From Achromobacter pulmonis (GTDB lineage: Bacteria > Pseudomonadota > Gammaproteobacteria > Burkholderiales > Burkholderiaceae_B), in contig NZ_CADIJV010000021.1 of the NCBI RefSeq assembly GCF_902859765.1, positions 1-64,000 on the forward strand: 64,000 nucleotides of DNA, given 5' to 3'. The notes below the pieces were generated by a model. It searched no databases, was not told the DNA's origin, and saw only the letters and a program-made list of their open reading frames with translations. Positions 47,598 to 56,763 of this stretch are shown piece by piece. Position 1 is the first letter of the stretch. Each line of letters begins with the position of its first letter. The position numbers and the translations under genes were made by a program.

Positions 47598-49730
47598 ATG
47601 GCTTCTGTACCCACCGGCGACGCCGGCCTCGCGCGCCTGCTCGATCCGGCCTCGATCGCGATCGTCGGCGCCTCCGACAATCCGGACAAGATCGGCGGCC
47701 GGCCCATCCACTACATGCGGCGCCACGGCTATGCGGGCACGCTGTACCCGATCAACCCGCAACGCGCCGAAGTGCAGGGCGAGCGCGCCTGGCCCAGCTT
47801 GGCCGCGCTGCCGGTGGCGCCGGACCTGGCGATCGTGGCGGTGGCGGGCGAGCAGGCGGTGCGGGCGGTGGATGACTGCGCCGCGCTGGGCGTGGCGGCG
47901 GCCATCGTCATCTCGGCCGGCTTCTCGGAAACCGGCGAGGCCGGCCGCGCCCTGCAGGATGCGATGACCGCGCGCGCCCGCGCCGCCGGCATGCGCATCG
48001 TCGGCCCCAACTCGCAAGGGTTGGCCAACTTCGGCAACGGCGCCATCGCCAGCTTTTCCACCATGTTCCTGGAAGTGGCGCCGGGCGACGGGCCTGTAGC
48101 GGTCATCAGCCAGAGCGGCGGCATGTGCGCCATGGTCTACGGCCTGCTGCGCCAGCGCGGCATCGGCGTGCGCCATGTGCACGCCACCGGCAACGAGGCC
48201 GACGTGTCGGTGGCCGAGCTGGCCTGCGCGACCCTGCGCGATCCGCAAGTCGGCTGCGTGTTGCTGTACCTGGAATCGCTGCGCGAAGCCGGGCCGCTGG
48301 CCGACGCGGCGGCGCTGGCGCGAGCGCGCGGCGTGCCGCTGATCGTGGTGAAGTCGGGCCGCTCCGAGGCCGGCGCCCGCGCGGCCGCCTCGCATACCGG
48401 CGCGCTGGCCAACGAAGACCGCGCCGTCGACGCCTTCTTCGAACACCACGGCATCCTGCGGGCGCGCGATCCGCAGGAACTGGTGCGCTACGCCGAATTG
48501 GCCCTGCGCGCCCCCTTGCCGCAAGGGCCACGCGTGGTGGTGGTCAGCAACTCCGGCGCCAGCTGCGTGCTGGCCTCGGACGCCGCCGCCGAGCGTGGCC
48601 TGGAAATCGCGCCGCTGGCCGATGCCACCCAGCAGGCGCTGGCCGACCGGCTGCCTGGCTACGCCACCACGGTGAACCCGGTGGACATCACCGCCGCGCT
48701 GCTGTCGAACAACGGTCTGTTTGGCCAGGTGCTGCCGGTGATCGGCAGCGACCCGGCGGCCGACATGTTCCTGCTGGACATTCCGGTGGCGGGGCGCGGC
48801 TACGACGTCGCTTCGTTCGCAACGGATGCGGCCAATTTTGCGCGGGCGGCGTCCAAGCCGGTGGCGGTGGTGGCCTGGCAGGACAACGTAGCGGCCACCT
48901 TCCGCGCGCACGGCCTGCCGGTGTACGCCGACGAGATCCAGGCGATGGATGCGCTGTCGGCGCTGTTGCGGCTGCGCCGCTTGCGCGAGCGCGACGGCGG
49001 GGCCCCCGCATCGCACGGCGTCATGGCGGCCGATCCGGCGCCGGAGGCGGCCGGCGGCTTCCTGTCCGAAGCGGCCAGTCTTGCGCTGCTGGCCGGCAAC
49101 GGGCTGGCGGTGATCGAACATGCCCTCTGCCACACGGCCGACGAGGCCGTGGCCGCGTGGCGCCGGATTGGCGCGCCGGTGGCCTTGAAGGCCTGCTCGG
49201 CGCAATTGCCACACAAATCCGAGCACGGACTGGTGGCGCTGGGCCTGGACGACGACGCGTCGCTGCGCGCGGCGTTTTCCCATCAGGCCCAAACCTTGGG
49301 TAAGCTGGGTGTTCGCGACGGCGCCTGGCTGGTGGCGCGGATGCACCGCGGCCTGCACGAATGCGCCTTGGGCGCGCGCGTCGATCCGGTGCTGGGGCCG
49401 GTTGTCATGATCGGCAGCGGCGGCAAGTACGTCGAGGCGCTGCGCGACGTGGCGGTGCTGATGCCGCCGTTCGATGCCGCGCAGGTGGTCGAGAAACTGC
49501 GCGGCCTGCGCGTCGGCGCGCTGCTGCAAGGGGTACGGGGCGATCCGCCAGCCGACGTCGAGGCGCTGGCGCGGCAGGCCGTGGCGTTGGGCGAATACGC
49601 GCGGGCGGCCGGTCCGCGGCTGGCGTCGATCGACATCAACCCGGTGATGGTCGGCGCCGAGGGGCAAGGCGCGGTGGCGGTGGATGCGCTGGTGGAACTG
49701 CATTCCGCCAACGCGCGCGAGGCGGCCTGA
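47598..49730 (+). CDS. ADP-forming acyl-CoA synthetase-type protein (CoA-binding plus ATP-grasp)
   Basis: This 710-residue protein belongs to the acetate-CoA ligase (ADP-forming) family. An N-terminal CoA-binding Rossmann domain carries SIAIVGASDNPDKIGG. Succinyl-CoA-synthetase-like subdomains carry the phosphohistidine motif AASHTGALAN. A C-terminal ATP-grasp domain begins near residue 500 (VALKACSAQLPHKSE). It would activate a carboxylic acid, or recover ATP from an acyl-CoA. The ATG at 47598 follows GGGGAG. Confidence 0.9.
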   Translation: MASVPTGDAGLARLLDPASIAIVGASDNPDKIGGRPIHYMRRHGYAGTLYPINPQRAEVQGERAWPSLAALPVAPDLAIVAVAGEQAVRAVDDCAALGVAAAIVISAGFSETGEAGRALQDAMTARARAAGMRIVGPNSQGLANFGNGAIASFSTMFLEVAPGDGPVAVISQSGGMCAMVYGLLRQRGIGVRHVHATGNEADVSVAELACATLRDPQVGCVLLYLESLREAGPLADAAALARARGVPLIVVKSGRSEAGARAAASHTGALANEDRAVDAFFEHHGILRARDPQELVRYAELALRAPLPQGPRVVVVSNSGASCVLASDAAAERGLEIAPLADATQQALADRLPGYATTVNPVDITAALLSNNGLFGQVLPVIGSDPAADMFLLDIPVAGRGYDVASFATDAANFARAASKPVAVVAWQDNVAATFRAHGLPVYADEIQAMDALSALLRLRRLRERDGGAPASHGVMAADPAPEAAGGFLSEAASLALLAGNGLAVIEHALCHTADEAVAAWRRIGAPVALKACSAQLPHKSEHGLVALGLDDDASLRAAFSHQAQTLGKLGVRDGAWLVARMHRGLHECALGARVDPVLGPVVMIGSGGKYVEALRDVAVLMPPFDAAQVVEKLRGLRVGALLQGVRGDPPADVEALARQAVALGEYARAAGPRLASIDINPVMVGAEGQGAVAVDALVELHSANAREAA

Positions 49731-49763
49731 TGCCGCCCGTATGCAAACAAAGGAGACGCACCG

Positions 49764-50525
49764 ATGTTTGAAGACCTGAAGTCCAAGACCGCGCTGGTCA
49801 CCGGCGCCTACAGCGGCCTGGGCCGCCATTTCGCGCTGCGGCTGGCCGAGGCCGGCGCGCGCGTGGCCTTGTGCGGCCGCAGGACCGAATTGGGCGAGGC
49901 GCTGGCGCAGGAGATCCGCGCCGGTGGCGGCCAGGCCTGCGTCGCGGGCATGGACGTCACCCATCCCGACAGCGTGCAGGCCGCGTTCGCGCAGGCGCAG
50001 CAGGCGCTGGGCCCGGTGGACATCGTCGTCAACAACGCCGGCATCGCCATGACGCGCCCGGCGCTGGAGATCAGCGAGGACGAATGGACCGGCCTGATCG
50101 ACGTCAACCTGAACGGCGCGTGGCGCGTGGCCCAATGCGCCGCGCGCCACTTCCACGGCCACGGCCGGCCCGGCGCCATCATCAACATCGCCTCGATCCT
50201 GGGCCAGCGCGTGGCCTCGCACGTGGCCGCCTACACCGCCGCCAAGGCCGGCCTGCTGCACCTGACCCGCGCGCTGGCGCTGGAATGGGCGCGCCATGGC
50301 ATCCGCGTGAACGCGCTGGCGCCCGGCTACATCGGCACCGACCTCAATCGCGATTTCTTCGCCACGCCCGCCGGCGAGGCCCTGGTCAAACGCATCCCGC
50401 AGCGCCGCCTGGGCACGCCGCAAGACCTGGACGGCCCCTTGCTGCTGCTGGCCTCCGACGCCTCGGCCTACATGACGGGCGCCGTCATCGACGTGGACGG
50501 CGGCCACCTGGCCAGCTCGCTCTGA
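49764..50525 (+). CDS. Short-chain dehydrogenase/reductase (LvaD-like position)
   Basis: This 253-residue classical SDR has the nucleotide motif TGAYSGLGRHFA (about residues 13-24), NNAGIAM, and the catalytic Tyr-x3-Lys in AAYTAAKAGLLHL. Its place beside the acyl-CoA dehydrogenase, APH kinase and acyl-CoA ligase parallels LvaD, the 4-oxoacyl-CoA reductase of levulinate catabolism. Its actual substrate is inferred only from context. Confidence 0.88.
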   Translation: MFEDLKSKTALVTGAYSGLGRHFALRLAEAGARVALCGRRTELGEALAQEIRAGGGQACVAGMDVTHPDSVQAAFAQAQQALGPVDIVVNNAGIAMTRPALEISEDEWTGLIDVNLNGAWRVAQCAARHFHGHGRPGAIINIASILGQRVASHVAAYTAAKAGLLHLTRALALEWARHGIRVNALAPGYIGTDLNRDFFATPAGEALVKRIPQRRLGTPQDLDGPLLLLASDASAYMTGAVIDVDGGHLASSL

Positions 50526-50553
50526 ACCTGCATCCCCATCCGGAGACCCCGCC

Positions 50554-51780
50554 ATGGATTTTTCGCTGCCCCCTGAACTGGAAGACTACCGCCAGCGCGT
50601 GCGCGCCTTCGTCGACCGCGAGCTGATTCCGCTGGAAGCCGACCGCGCCAACTACGACGCCCACGAGAACATCGACGAAGCCCTGCTGGACCGCGTGCGC
50701 GCCAAGGCCCGCGAGGCCGGCCTGTGGGCCTTGCAGATGCCGCGCCAGCGCGGCGGCCAGGGCCTGCCGATGGTGGGCCTGGCCGCCTGCTACGAAGAAA
50801 TGAACCGTTCCATCTTCGGCCCGGCCGCCTTCAACGCCGCCGCCCCCGACGACGGCAACATGCGCGTGCTGGCGCAGGTGGCGCGGCCCGACCAGCAGGA
50901 CCGCTGGCTGCAACCCATCATCGACGGCAAGGTGCGCTCGTCCTTCGTCATGACCGAACCCAATCCGGGCAGCGGCTCGGACCCATCGATGATGCGCACC
51001 ACCGCCACCCGCCAGGGCGACAAATGGCTGATCCATGGCCGCAAGTGGTTCATCACCGGCGCCGGCGCGGCGCAACACTTCATCCTGATCGCGCGCACCT
51101 CGGACGATACGCGCAAGGGCCTGTCGGCCTTTCTGTTCGACGCCGGCCAGCCCGGCTGGCGCATCGTGCGCCGCATTCCCATCATGGGCCCCGAAGAACA
51201 CGGCGGCCATTGTGAACTGGAATTCGACGGCCTGGAGATCCCCGACGAGAACCGCCTGATGGAAGTGGGCGACGGCCTCAAGCTGACGCAGATCCGCCTG
51301 GGCCCGGCGCGCCTGACGCACTGCATGCGCTGGCTGGGCCTGGCGCGGCGCGCCATGGCGGTGGCGGTGGACTACGTCGGCGAACGCAGCAGCTTCGGCC
51401 AGAAGCTGGCCGACCGCGAGGGCGTGCAGTGGCTGCTGGGCGACGCCGCCATGCAGATCGAGATCGGCCGCCTGCTCACCATGCGCGCCGCCGCGCGGCT
51501 GGACCAGGGCGACTTCGCGCGCAAGGAAATCTCCATGGCCAAGATCGTGGTGTCGGAAACCCTGCACAAGGTGGTCGACACTGCCTTGCAGCTGAACGGC
51601 GCGCGCGGCTATTCCAAGGACACACCGCTGGAATGGATCTACCGTTACGCGCGCCAGGCGCGGCTGGTGGATGGCGCCTCCGAAGTGCACAAGATGGTGT
51701 TGGCGCGCTACCTGATGGACCAGGGCGACGCGTTCTGGCATTGGGACGACGCGGACGCCCCGCGCAAGGCGCTGGTATGA
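50554..51780 (+). CDS. Acyl-CoA dehydrogenase family protein (LvaC/ACAD10-11-like)
   Basis: This 408-residue acyl-CoA dehydrogenase-fold flavoprotein has the flavin-domain motifs FVMTEPNPGSGSDPSMM and KWFITGAGAAQHF and the C-terminal LNGARGYSKDTPLEWIYR. The start MDFSLPPELEDYRQRVRAF is typical of the ACAD10/11 branch. The next gene is an APH-type kinase, the same pair fused in mammalian ACAD10/11, where it handles 4-hydroxyacyl-CoAs. It overlaps that kinase gene by four bases. Confidence 0.9.
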   Translation: MDFSLPPELEDYRQRVRAFVDRELIPLEADRANYDAHENIDEALLDRVRAKAREAGLWALQMPRQRGGQGLPMVGLAACYEEMNRSIFGPAAFNAAAPDDGNMRVLAQVARPDQQDRWLQPIIDGKVRSSFVMTEPNPGSGSDPSMMRTTATRQGDKWLIHGRKWFITGAGAAQHFILIARTSDDTRKGLSAFLFDAGQPGWRIVRRIPIMGPEEHGGHCELEFDGLEIPDENRLMEVGDGLKLTQIRLGPARLTHCMRWLGLARRAMAVAVDYVGERSSFGQKLADREGVQWLLGDAAMQIEIGRLLTMRAAARLDQGDFARKEISMAKIVVSETLHKVVDTALQLNGARGYSKDTPLEWIYRYARQARLVDGASEVHKMVLARYLMDQGDAFWHWDDADAPRKALV

Positions 51781-52841
51781 ACGCGCCCGACCATGCGCCG
51801 GACGCCGCCCCTGAATGGCTGCCCGCGCTGGCCGCCTACCTGTCGGCGCAAGGCCTGGGCAGCGCCGACGGCCTGCGCGCGCGGGCGCTGACGGGCGGCC
51901 AGTCCAACCCGACCTTCCTGCTGCAAGACGCCAGCGGCGCGCGCGTGCTGCGCAAGCAGCCGCCCGGCACGCTGCTGCCGTCCGCCCACGCCATCGACCG
52001 CGAATACCGCGTCATGGCCGCGCTGGCCGGCACCGCCGTGCCCGTGCCGGCCATGCTGCACTACTGCGCCGATCCGGCCATCATCGGCACGCCGTTCTAC
52101 CTGATGGGCTACGCCCGCGGCCGGGTCTTCATGGACCCCGCGCTACCCGGCCTGGCGCCCGCCGAACGCGCCGCGTTGTACGCCGAAACCGGCCGCGTGC
52201 TGGCCGCGCTGCATGCGGTGGAACCGGCCACCGTCGGCCTGGCGGACTACGGCAAGGCCGGCGACTACTTCGCGCGGCAGGTAGCGCGCTGGACCCGCCA
52301 GTACCGCGACACCGAGACCACCGCCATCGCCGCCATGGACGCGCTGATCGACTGGTTGCCGCAACATCTGCCGCATGACGACCAGACCCGCCTGGTGCAC
52401 GGCGACTACCGCATCGACAACCTGGTGTTCGCGCCCGACGCACCGCGCGCCATCGCGCTGCTGGACTGGGAGTTGTCCACGCTGGGTCACCCCCTGGCGG
52501 ACCTGGCCTATCACTGCATGTGCTGGCGCATCCCGCCGGCCTTGTGGCGCGGCATCGCCGGCCTGGACCTGGCGGCGCTGGGCATTCCCGACGAAGCCGC
52601 GTTCGTGCGCGCCTATTGCGACACGCGCGGCATCACGCCGCCAGCCAACTGGGATTTCTACCTGGCCTACAGCTTCTTTCGCATCGCCGCGATCCTGCAG
52701 GGCGTGTATGCCCGCGCCCGCGCCGGCAACGCCGCCGCCACGGACGCGCTGGAAATGGGCGCGCGCGTCGCGCCGCTGGCGGCGCTGGGCTGGCAGGCCG
52801 CGCAACGGGAATCCGCACGCCTGGCCGCCGCCGGCCGATAG
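51777..52841 (+). CDS. APH-family phosphotransferase (LvaA-like)
   Basis: This 354-residue kinase-like protein is of the aminoglycoside-phosphotransferase fold. The N-lobe carries LTGGQSNPTFLLQDASGARV and a Lys, the catalytic loop is LVHGDYRIDNLVF, and the Mg-binding segment is ALLDWELSTLGHPLADLAY. In the levulinate pathway the homologous LvaA phosphorylates 4-hydroxyacyl-CoA. The ATGA overlap with the dehydrogenase gene argues that the two act together. This is not an antibiotic-resistance assignment. Confidence 0.9.
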   Translation: MNAPDHAPDAAPEWLPALAAYLSAQGLGSADGLRARALTGGQSNPTFLLQDASGARVLRKQPPGTLLPSAHAIDREYRVMAALAGTAVPVPAMLHYCADPAIIGTPFYLMGYARGRVFMDPALPGLAPAERAALYAETGRVLAALHAVEPATVGLADYGKAGDYFARQVARWTRQYRDTETTAIAAMDALIDWLPQHLPHDDQTRLVHGDYRIDNLVFAPDAPRAIALLDWELSTLGHPLADLAYHCMCWRIPPALWRGIAGLDLAALGIPDEAAFVRAYCDTRGITPPANWDFYLAYSFFRIAAILQGVYARARAGNAAATDALEMGARVAPLAALGWQAAQRESARLAAAGR

Positions 52842-52850
52842 GAGCGCATC

Positions 52851-54494
52851 ATGACCGCATCGCCCCCCGACGCGCTGCCGCGCAACGCCGCCAATCACCA
52901 GCCGCTGACACCGCTGGGCTTTCTGCAATGGGCCGCGGCCGTCTACCCGGAGCGCGCCGCGCTGCTGCACGGCGACCGTAGCCAAAGCTGGCGCGCCACC
53001 TACGCGCGCTGCCGGCAGATGGCCGCGGCGCTCACCGCCTGGGGCGTGCGCCGTGGCGAGGTGGTGGCGGTGCTGGCGCCGAACACGCCGGCCCTGTACG
53101 AAGCGCATTTTGGCGTGCCGATGGCCGGCGCGGTGCTGAACGCGCTCAACACCCGGCTGGACGCGCGCACCCTGGCATTCATCCTGCAACACGGCGGTGC
53201 CACCGTGCTGCTATACGACAGCGAATACGCGCCCCTGGTGCGCGAGGTGCTGGCCCACCTGCCGACCCCGCCGCGCACCGTGCGCATCGAGGACAGCGAG
53301 TACGCCGGCCCCCACGGCGACCTGGGCGATGCGCAATACGAAGCCTGGCTCGCCGCGCAACCGCCCGACGCGCCCTGGGAAGGGCCGCGGGACGAATGGG
53401 ACAACCTCTGCCTGAACTACACCTCGGGCACCACCGGCAACCCCAAAGGCGTGCTCTATCACCATCGCGGCGCCTACCTGAACGCCAGCGGCAACGTGCT
53501 GGCCTGCGGCATGCCGCCGCACGCGGTCTACCTGTGGACCCTGCCCATGTTCCACTGCAACGGCTGGTGCTTCCCGTGGACCATGGCGGCGCTGGCCGGC
53601 ACCAACGTCTGCCTGCGGCGCGTGGAGCCGGCGGCCATCTTCGAGGCCATCCGCCGCCACCAGGTCGGCTTCTTCTGCGCCGCCCCCGTGGTGCTGAACA
53701 TGCTGGTCAACGCCCCGGCCGACGTCCGCCATCGCGCCACCCATCGCGTGCAGGCCATGACCGGCGGCGCCGCGCCGCCCGCCGCCATCATCGAAGCGAT
53801 GGAACAGCTGGGCGTGGGCGTCACGCACCTGTACGGCTTGACCGAAACCTATGGCCCGTCGATCAGCTGCGCCTGGCACGAGGAATGGGACGGCCTGCCG
53901 CTGGCCGAGCGCGCCGCGCTCAAGGCGCGCATCGGCGTGCGCAAGCTCAACGTCGAAGCGGTGCAAGTGATGGACGCCGACCTGCAACCGGTGCCGGCCG
54001 ACGGCGCCACGCTGGGCGAGATCATGCTGCGCGGCAATACGCTGATGAAGGGCTACCTGCACAACCCCGACGCCACCGCCGACGCCTTCGCCGGCGGCTG
54101 GTTCCATTCCGGCGACCTGGCCGTGGTGCATCCCGACGGCTACATCGAGATCAAGGACCGCGCCAAGGACATCATCATCTCGGGCGGCGAAAACATCTCG
54201 ACCGTGGAAATCGAAAGCGTGCTGTACCGCCACCCCGACGTGCTGGAAGCCGCCGTGGTGGCGCGGCCCGACGCGGTATGGGGCGAAACCCCATGCGCCT
54301 TCGTCACGCTGAAAGAGGGCGCGTCGCGCAGCGCCGACGACCTGATCGCCTACTGCCGCGAACACCTGGCGCGCTTCAAGACGCCGCGCACCGTGGTGTT
54401 CGGCGCCCTGCCCAAGACCTCGACCGGCAAGATCCAGAAATTCGTGCTGCGCGAGCAGGCGGCGGCATTGGGGCGCGGCGAGCCTCCCGCATGA
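52851..54494 (+). CDS. AMP-forming acyl-CoA synthetase (LvaE-like position)
   Basis: This 547-residue member of the ANL family activates a carboxylic acid to the acyl-CoA. Motifs are LNYTSGTTGNPKGVLYHHRG (P-loop), YGLTETYG, HSGDLAVVHPDGYIEIKDR and the C-terminal catalytic lysine in PKTSTGKIQK. It is the last gene of the operon. A 14-bp hairpin follows. Confidence 0.93.
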   Translation: MTASPPDALPRNAANHQPLTPLGFLQWAAAVYPERAALLHGDRSQSWRATYARCRQMAAALTAWGVRRGEVVAVLAPNTPALYEAHFGVPMAGAVLNALNTRLDARTLAFILQHGGATVLLYDSEYAPLVREVLAHLPTPPRTVRIEDSEYAGPHGDLGDAQYEAWLAAQPPDAPWEGPRDEWDNLCLNYTSGTTGNPKGVLYHHRGAYLNASGNVLACGMPPHAVYLWTLPMFHCNGWCFPWTMAALAGTNVCLRRVEPAAIFEAIRRHQVGFFCAAPVVLNMLVNAPADVRHRATHRVQAMTGGAAPPAAIIEAMEQLGVGVTHLYGLTETYGPSISCAWHEEWDGLPLAERAALKARIGVRKLNVEAVQVMDADLQPVPADGATLGEIMLRGNTLMKGYLHNPDATADAFAGGWFHSGDLAVVHPDGYIEIKDRAKDIIISGGENISTVEIESVLYRHPDVLEAAVVARPDAVWGETPCAFVTLKEGASRSADDLIAYCREHLARFKTPRTVVFGALPKTSTGKIQKFVLREQAAALGRGEPPA

Positions 54495-54497
54495 GGC

Positions 54498-54531
54498 ACG
54501 GGGCCAGGCGGCCATGCCCGCCTGGCCCCGT
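54498..54531. terminator. Strong hairpin between convergent genes
   Basis: A perfect 14-bp stem (54498-54511 with 54518-54531) has a 6-base loop. It lies right after the ligase stop and before the end of the convergent DUF1963 gene. It lacks a T-run. Confidence 0.65.
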
Positions 54532-54551
54532 AACGGCGCGGGCACAACGCG

Positions 54552-55616
54552 CTAGTCGCATTGATACGTGACACGCGCCAGATCGAACCGGCGCGCCGCG
54601 ATATCCTGTTCGCGCATCAGGACATAGTAGGCGCCGGGCTGCGGAATGCCGGCATGCGGGTCCGCGCCGATCTGCAGCACCAGCCGCCAATCGCGCGCGC
54701 CGGGCAGCAAGGCCTGCGCTGCCTGGCTCTTCCAGGCCGCATGGCCGCCGCAATCCAGGCCGTGCGACACCAGTTGGCAGGTCGCCTGCATGCCGTTCTG
54801 CAACGATTGCGGATAGCCGCCAAGCTGATGGTTGTCGCGGCCGTCCATGTCCGGCGTGCCGAACCGCGAGCGCCAATCCTGGTAGCTTTCGTAGCTATCC
54901 TCATCGTCGAACGCAAATGCATCCCAGCCTGCGTCATCGACGCCGATCGGCGTCAGCACCGTGCGCGCCGAGACCGGGGCCGCTCGGAACACGCAGGTCC
55001 ACTCGTCATCCGACAGCGAGGCCAACGCCCGCGGCACCGGCGCCCGTTGCAGCGCCGCCGCCGGCGTGGTGTCCCACAGCACCCGCCAGCCCACCGAGGC
55101 GGCGGGGGTGAAACTCTCGGCCTGCTCCAGGAAATCGTAGAACACCAGCAGCCGGCCCTCGCGCGGCAATGCGGCGTCGAATCCCGGTTCGCGCGACAGC
55201 GTGGCCAGGTCGAACTGTCCCAGGAACGTCAACGGGAAGGTCGTCTCCACCGCATCCGCCCGGGCGCGGGCATCGGCGCTGAAGCGCTCGCCTTGCGCCG
55301 GCGTCATCCACGACCGTTGCTTCTTCGACTCCGCCAGCAGGCGGTCGGCCTCCCTTCGATGCCCCGCCGCGCGCTCGGCCGCATCCGGATAGGCGGGCCG
55401 CGTCGGCCAGGCCATGCCGGGCGGCAGGTCGGGGCGCCCGCCGATCTTGCTGGCGCCCAACGGAATCGCCGCCTCGTCGGCGGTGGCGGTCGCCAGCACC
55501 AGCGCGGGACGTGCCTGCGCCAGCAAACGCGCAACTACATCGGCCGGCAGATCAATGTCGTCCAGCGATCGGCGCAGGGCGTCCAGATCCGAAGGGAGCG
55601 GGGTGATATCCATCAT
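54552..55616 (-). CDS. DUF1963/YwqG-family protein
   Basis: This 354-residue cytoplasmic protein of the DUF1963 (YwqG-like) family has no established function. Diagnostic segments are ASKIGGRPDLPPGMAWPT in the first third, TFLGQFDLATL and LLVFYDFLEQAESF in the middle, and LLQIGAD-type text (VLQIGADPHAGIPQPGAYYV) near the end. The start follows GGAGG; ATGs at 55616 and 55613 are adjacent. No neighbour explains its role. Confidence 0.85.
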   Translation of the reverse strand: MMDITPLPSDLDALRRSLDDIDLPADVVARLLAQARPALVLATATADEAAIPLGASKIGGRPDLPPGMAWPTRPAYPDAAERAAGHRREADRLLAESKKQRSWMTPAQGERFSADARARADAVETTFPLTFLGQFDLATLSREPGFDAALPREGRLLVFYDFLEQAESFTPAASVGWRVLWDTTPAAALQRAPVPRALASLSDDEWTCVFRAAPVSARTVLTPIGVDDAGWDAFAFDDEDSYESYQDWRSRFGTPDMDGRDNHQLGGYPQSLQNGMQATCQLVSHGLDCGGHAAWKSQAAQALLPGARDWRLVLQIGADPHAGIPQPGAYYVLMREQDIAARRFDLARVTYQCD

Positions 55617-55765
55617 CGGCGAATCCTCCTTGGGTGGGCCGCGCCGCGGCGCGGGCAACGGGCATGCCGTTCAACAGCCCCATTCTAGGACGGCGGCATG
55701 ACATGCCCCTTCGCCCCTCCCGGCCGGCGCATCATCGGCCACCCATACCTACCTACGTCTATCTA

Positions 55766-55792
55766 TTGACGCGCAAAAGCCGTCGATATCAT
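55766..55792 (+). promoter_or_regulatory. Possible promoter of the biosynthetic operon
   Basis: TTGACG (55766-55771) and TATCAT (55787-55792) are 15 bases apart, which is short for sigma-70. A run of ACCTACCTACG and ATCTATC repeats lies just upstream and could be a regulator site. The 235-base gap 55617-55851 holds nothing else. Confidence 0.3.
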
Positions 55793-55851
55793 GGGCACAT
55801 GGAAGGGCATTGCCTGCCGCGATGCCCGTGATCCGCATCAGGAGCTGCCCC

Positions 55852-56736
55852 ATGTCCCATCACCTGTCCAGTGAAGAAGCCGCGGCCTTCGAGAAAGACG
55901 GATTCCTCATCGTCCACGAATTGTTCGACCGTGACGCGGTCGCCTCGATGCGGACCGCCATCGACACGGTCATCGCCGGCGCGCCCGACCTGCGCCAGAT
56001 CGCCGAACTCGAACCCGGCGATGCGCGCATCATCCGCCGCATCTGGCAGCCCTCGAAAAAGCACGAGGCCTTCCGCCGCATCCAGGAAGACGCGCGCCTG
56101 CTCGACCGCCTGGAATCGCTGATCGGGCCCGACATCGTGTTCCACCACAGCAAGCTCAACATGAAGGGGCCACGCATCGGCTCGCCAGTGGAATGGCACC
56201 AGGACTTCTCGTACTACCCGCACACCAATTCCAAGCTGGTGGCCTGCCTGACCTACCTGGACGACGCCACCGAGGACAACGGCTGTCTGCGGCTGCTGGC
56301 CGGTTCGCACAAGGCCAACGTCTACGACCACACCGAAGACGGCGCCTTTCGCGGCAAGGTCAGCCCCGCCAACCTGCCGTCGGGCTGCCAGGAAGTGGTG
56401 GCCGCCGGCAAGGCCGGCACGGTCGTGTTCCTGCACTGCAAAGTGCTGCACCGCTCCGACGCCAACCATTCCGACCAGTACCGCCGCGTCTTCATCCCGG
56501 CCTATCGCGCCGCCGACGCGCTGCCGATCTACTTCGGCCCGCACGCCGCGCACAACGAACCCGACGTCTATCTGCTGCGCGGCCGCCACCGCGCCGAGGT
56601 GACGCTGGAAGGCGGGCGCTACCCGCTGCCGATCGCAGCCAAGGCGTTCAACTCGCTGTACGCGCTGCAGCAGGGCGAGCACCTGCTCAAGGAAGAACTG
56701 CACACCCGCGCCAGCGGCTACGCCACCCACGCCTGA
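55852..56736 (+). CDS. Phytanoyl-CoA dioxygenase-family 2-oxoglutarate/Fe(II) oxygenase
   Basis: This 294-residue PhyH-type dioxygenase has the iron ligands His116 and Asp118 in EWHQDFSYY, the distal His at about 200 (LHCKVLHRSD) and a candidate 2-oxoglutarate-binding Arg at about 211-212 (YRRVFIPAY). Members hydroxylate, desaturate or otherwise oxidise small molecules, often in natural-product pathways. The ATG at 55852 follows AGGAG; an in-frame ATG at 55810 is less likely. It is the first gene of the operon, 27 bases before the ligase. Confidence 0.9.
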   Translation: MSHHLSSEEAAAFEKDGFLIVHELFDRDAVASMRTAIDTVIAGAPDLRQIAELEPGDARIIRRIWQPSKKHEAFRRIQEDARLLDRLESLIGPDIVFHHSKLNMKGPRIGSPVEWHQDFSYYPHTNSKLVACLTYLDDATEDNGCLRLLAGSHKANVYDHTEDGAFRGKVSPANLPSGCQEVVAAGKAGTVVFLHCKVLHRSDANHSDQYRRVFIPAYRAADALPIYFGPHAAHNEPDVYLLRGRHRAEVTLEGGRYPLPIAAKAFNSLYALQQGEHLLKEELHTRASGYATHA

Positions 56737-56763
56737 TGCGCGTCAGCGTCCAAGGAGACTGGC

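Noticed and set aside
47322-50555. Open frame of 1077 codons on the minus strand
   Set aside because: It is antisense to the Bug receptor, ADP-forming synthetase and SDR genes, with no recognisable motifs.
51777-52841. Aminoglycoside resistance gene
   Set aside because: The protein has the APH fold, but its position next to an ACAD10/11-like dehydrogenase and acyl-CoA ligase fits a metabolic acyl-CoA kinase.
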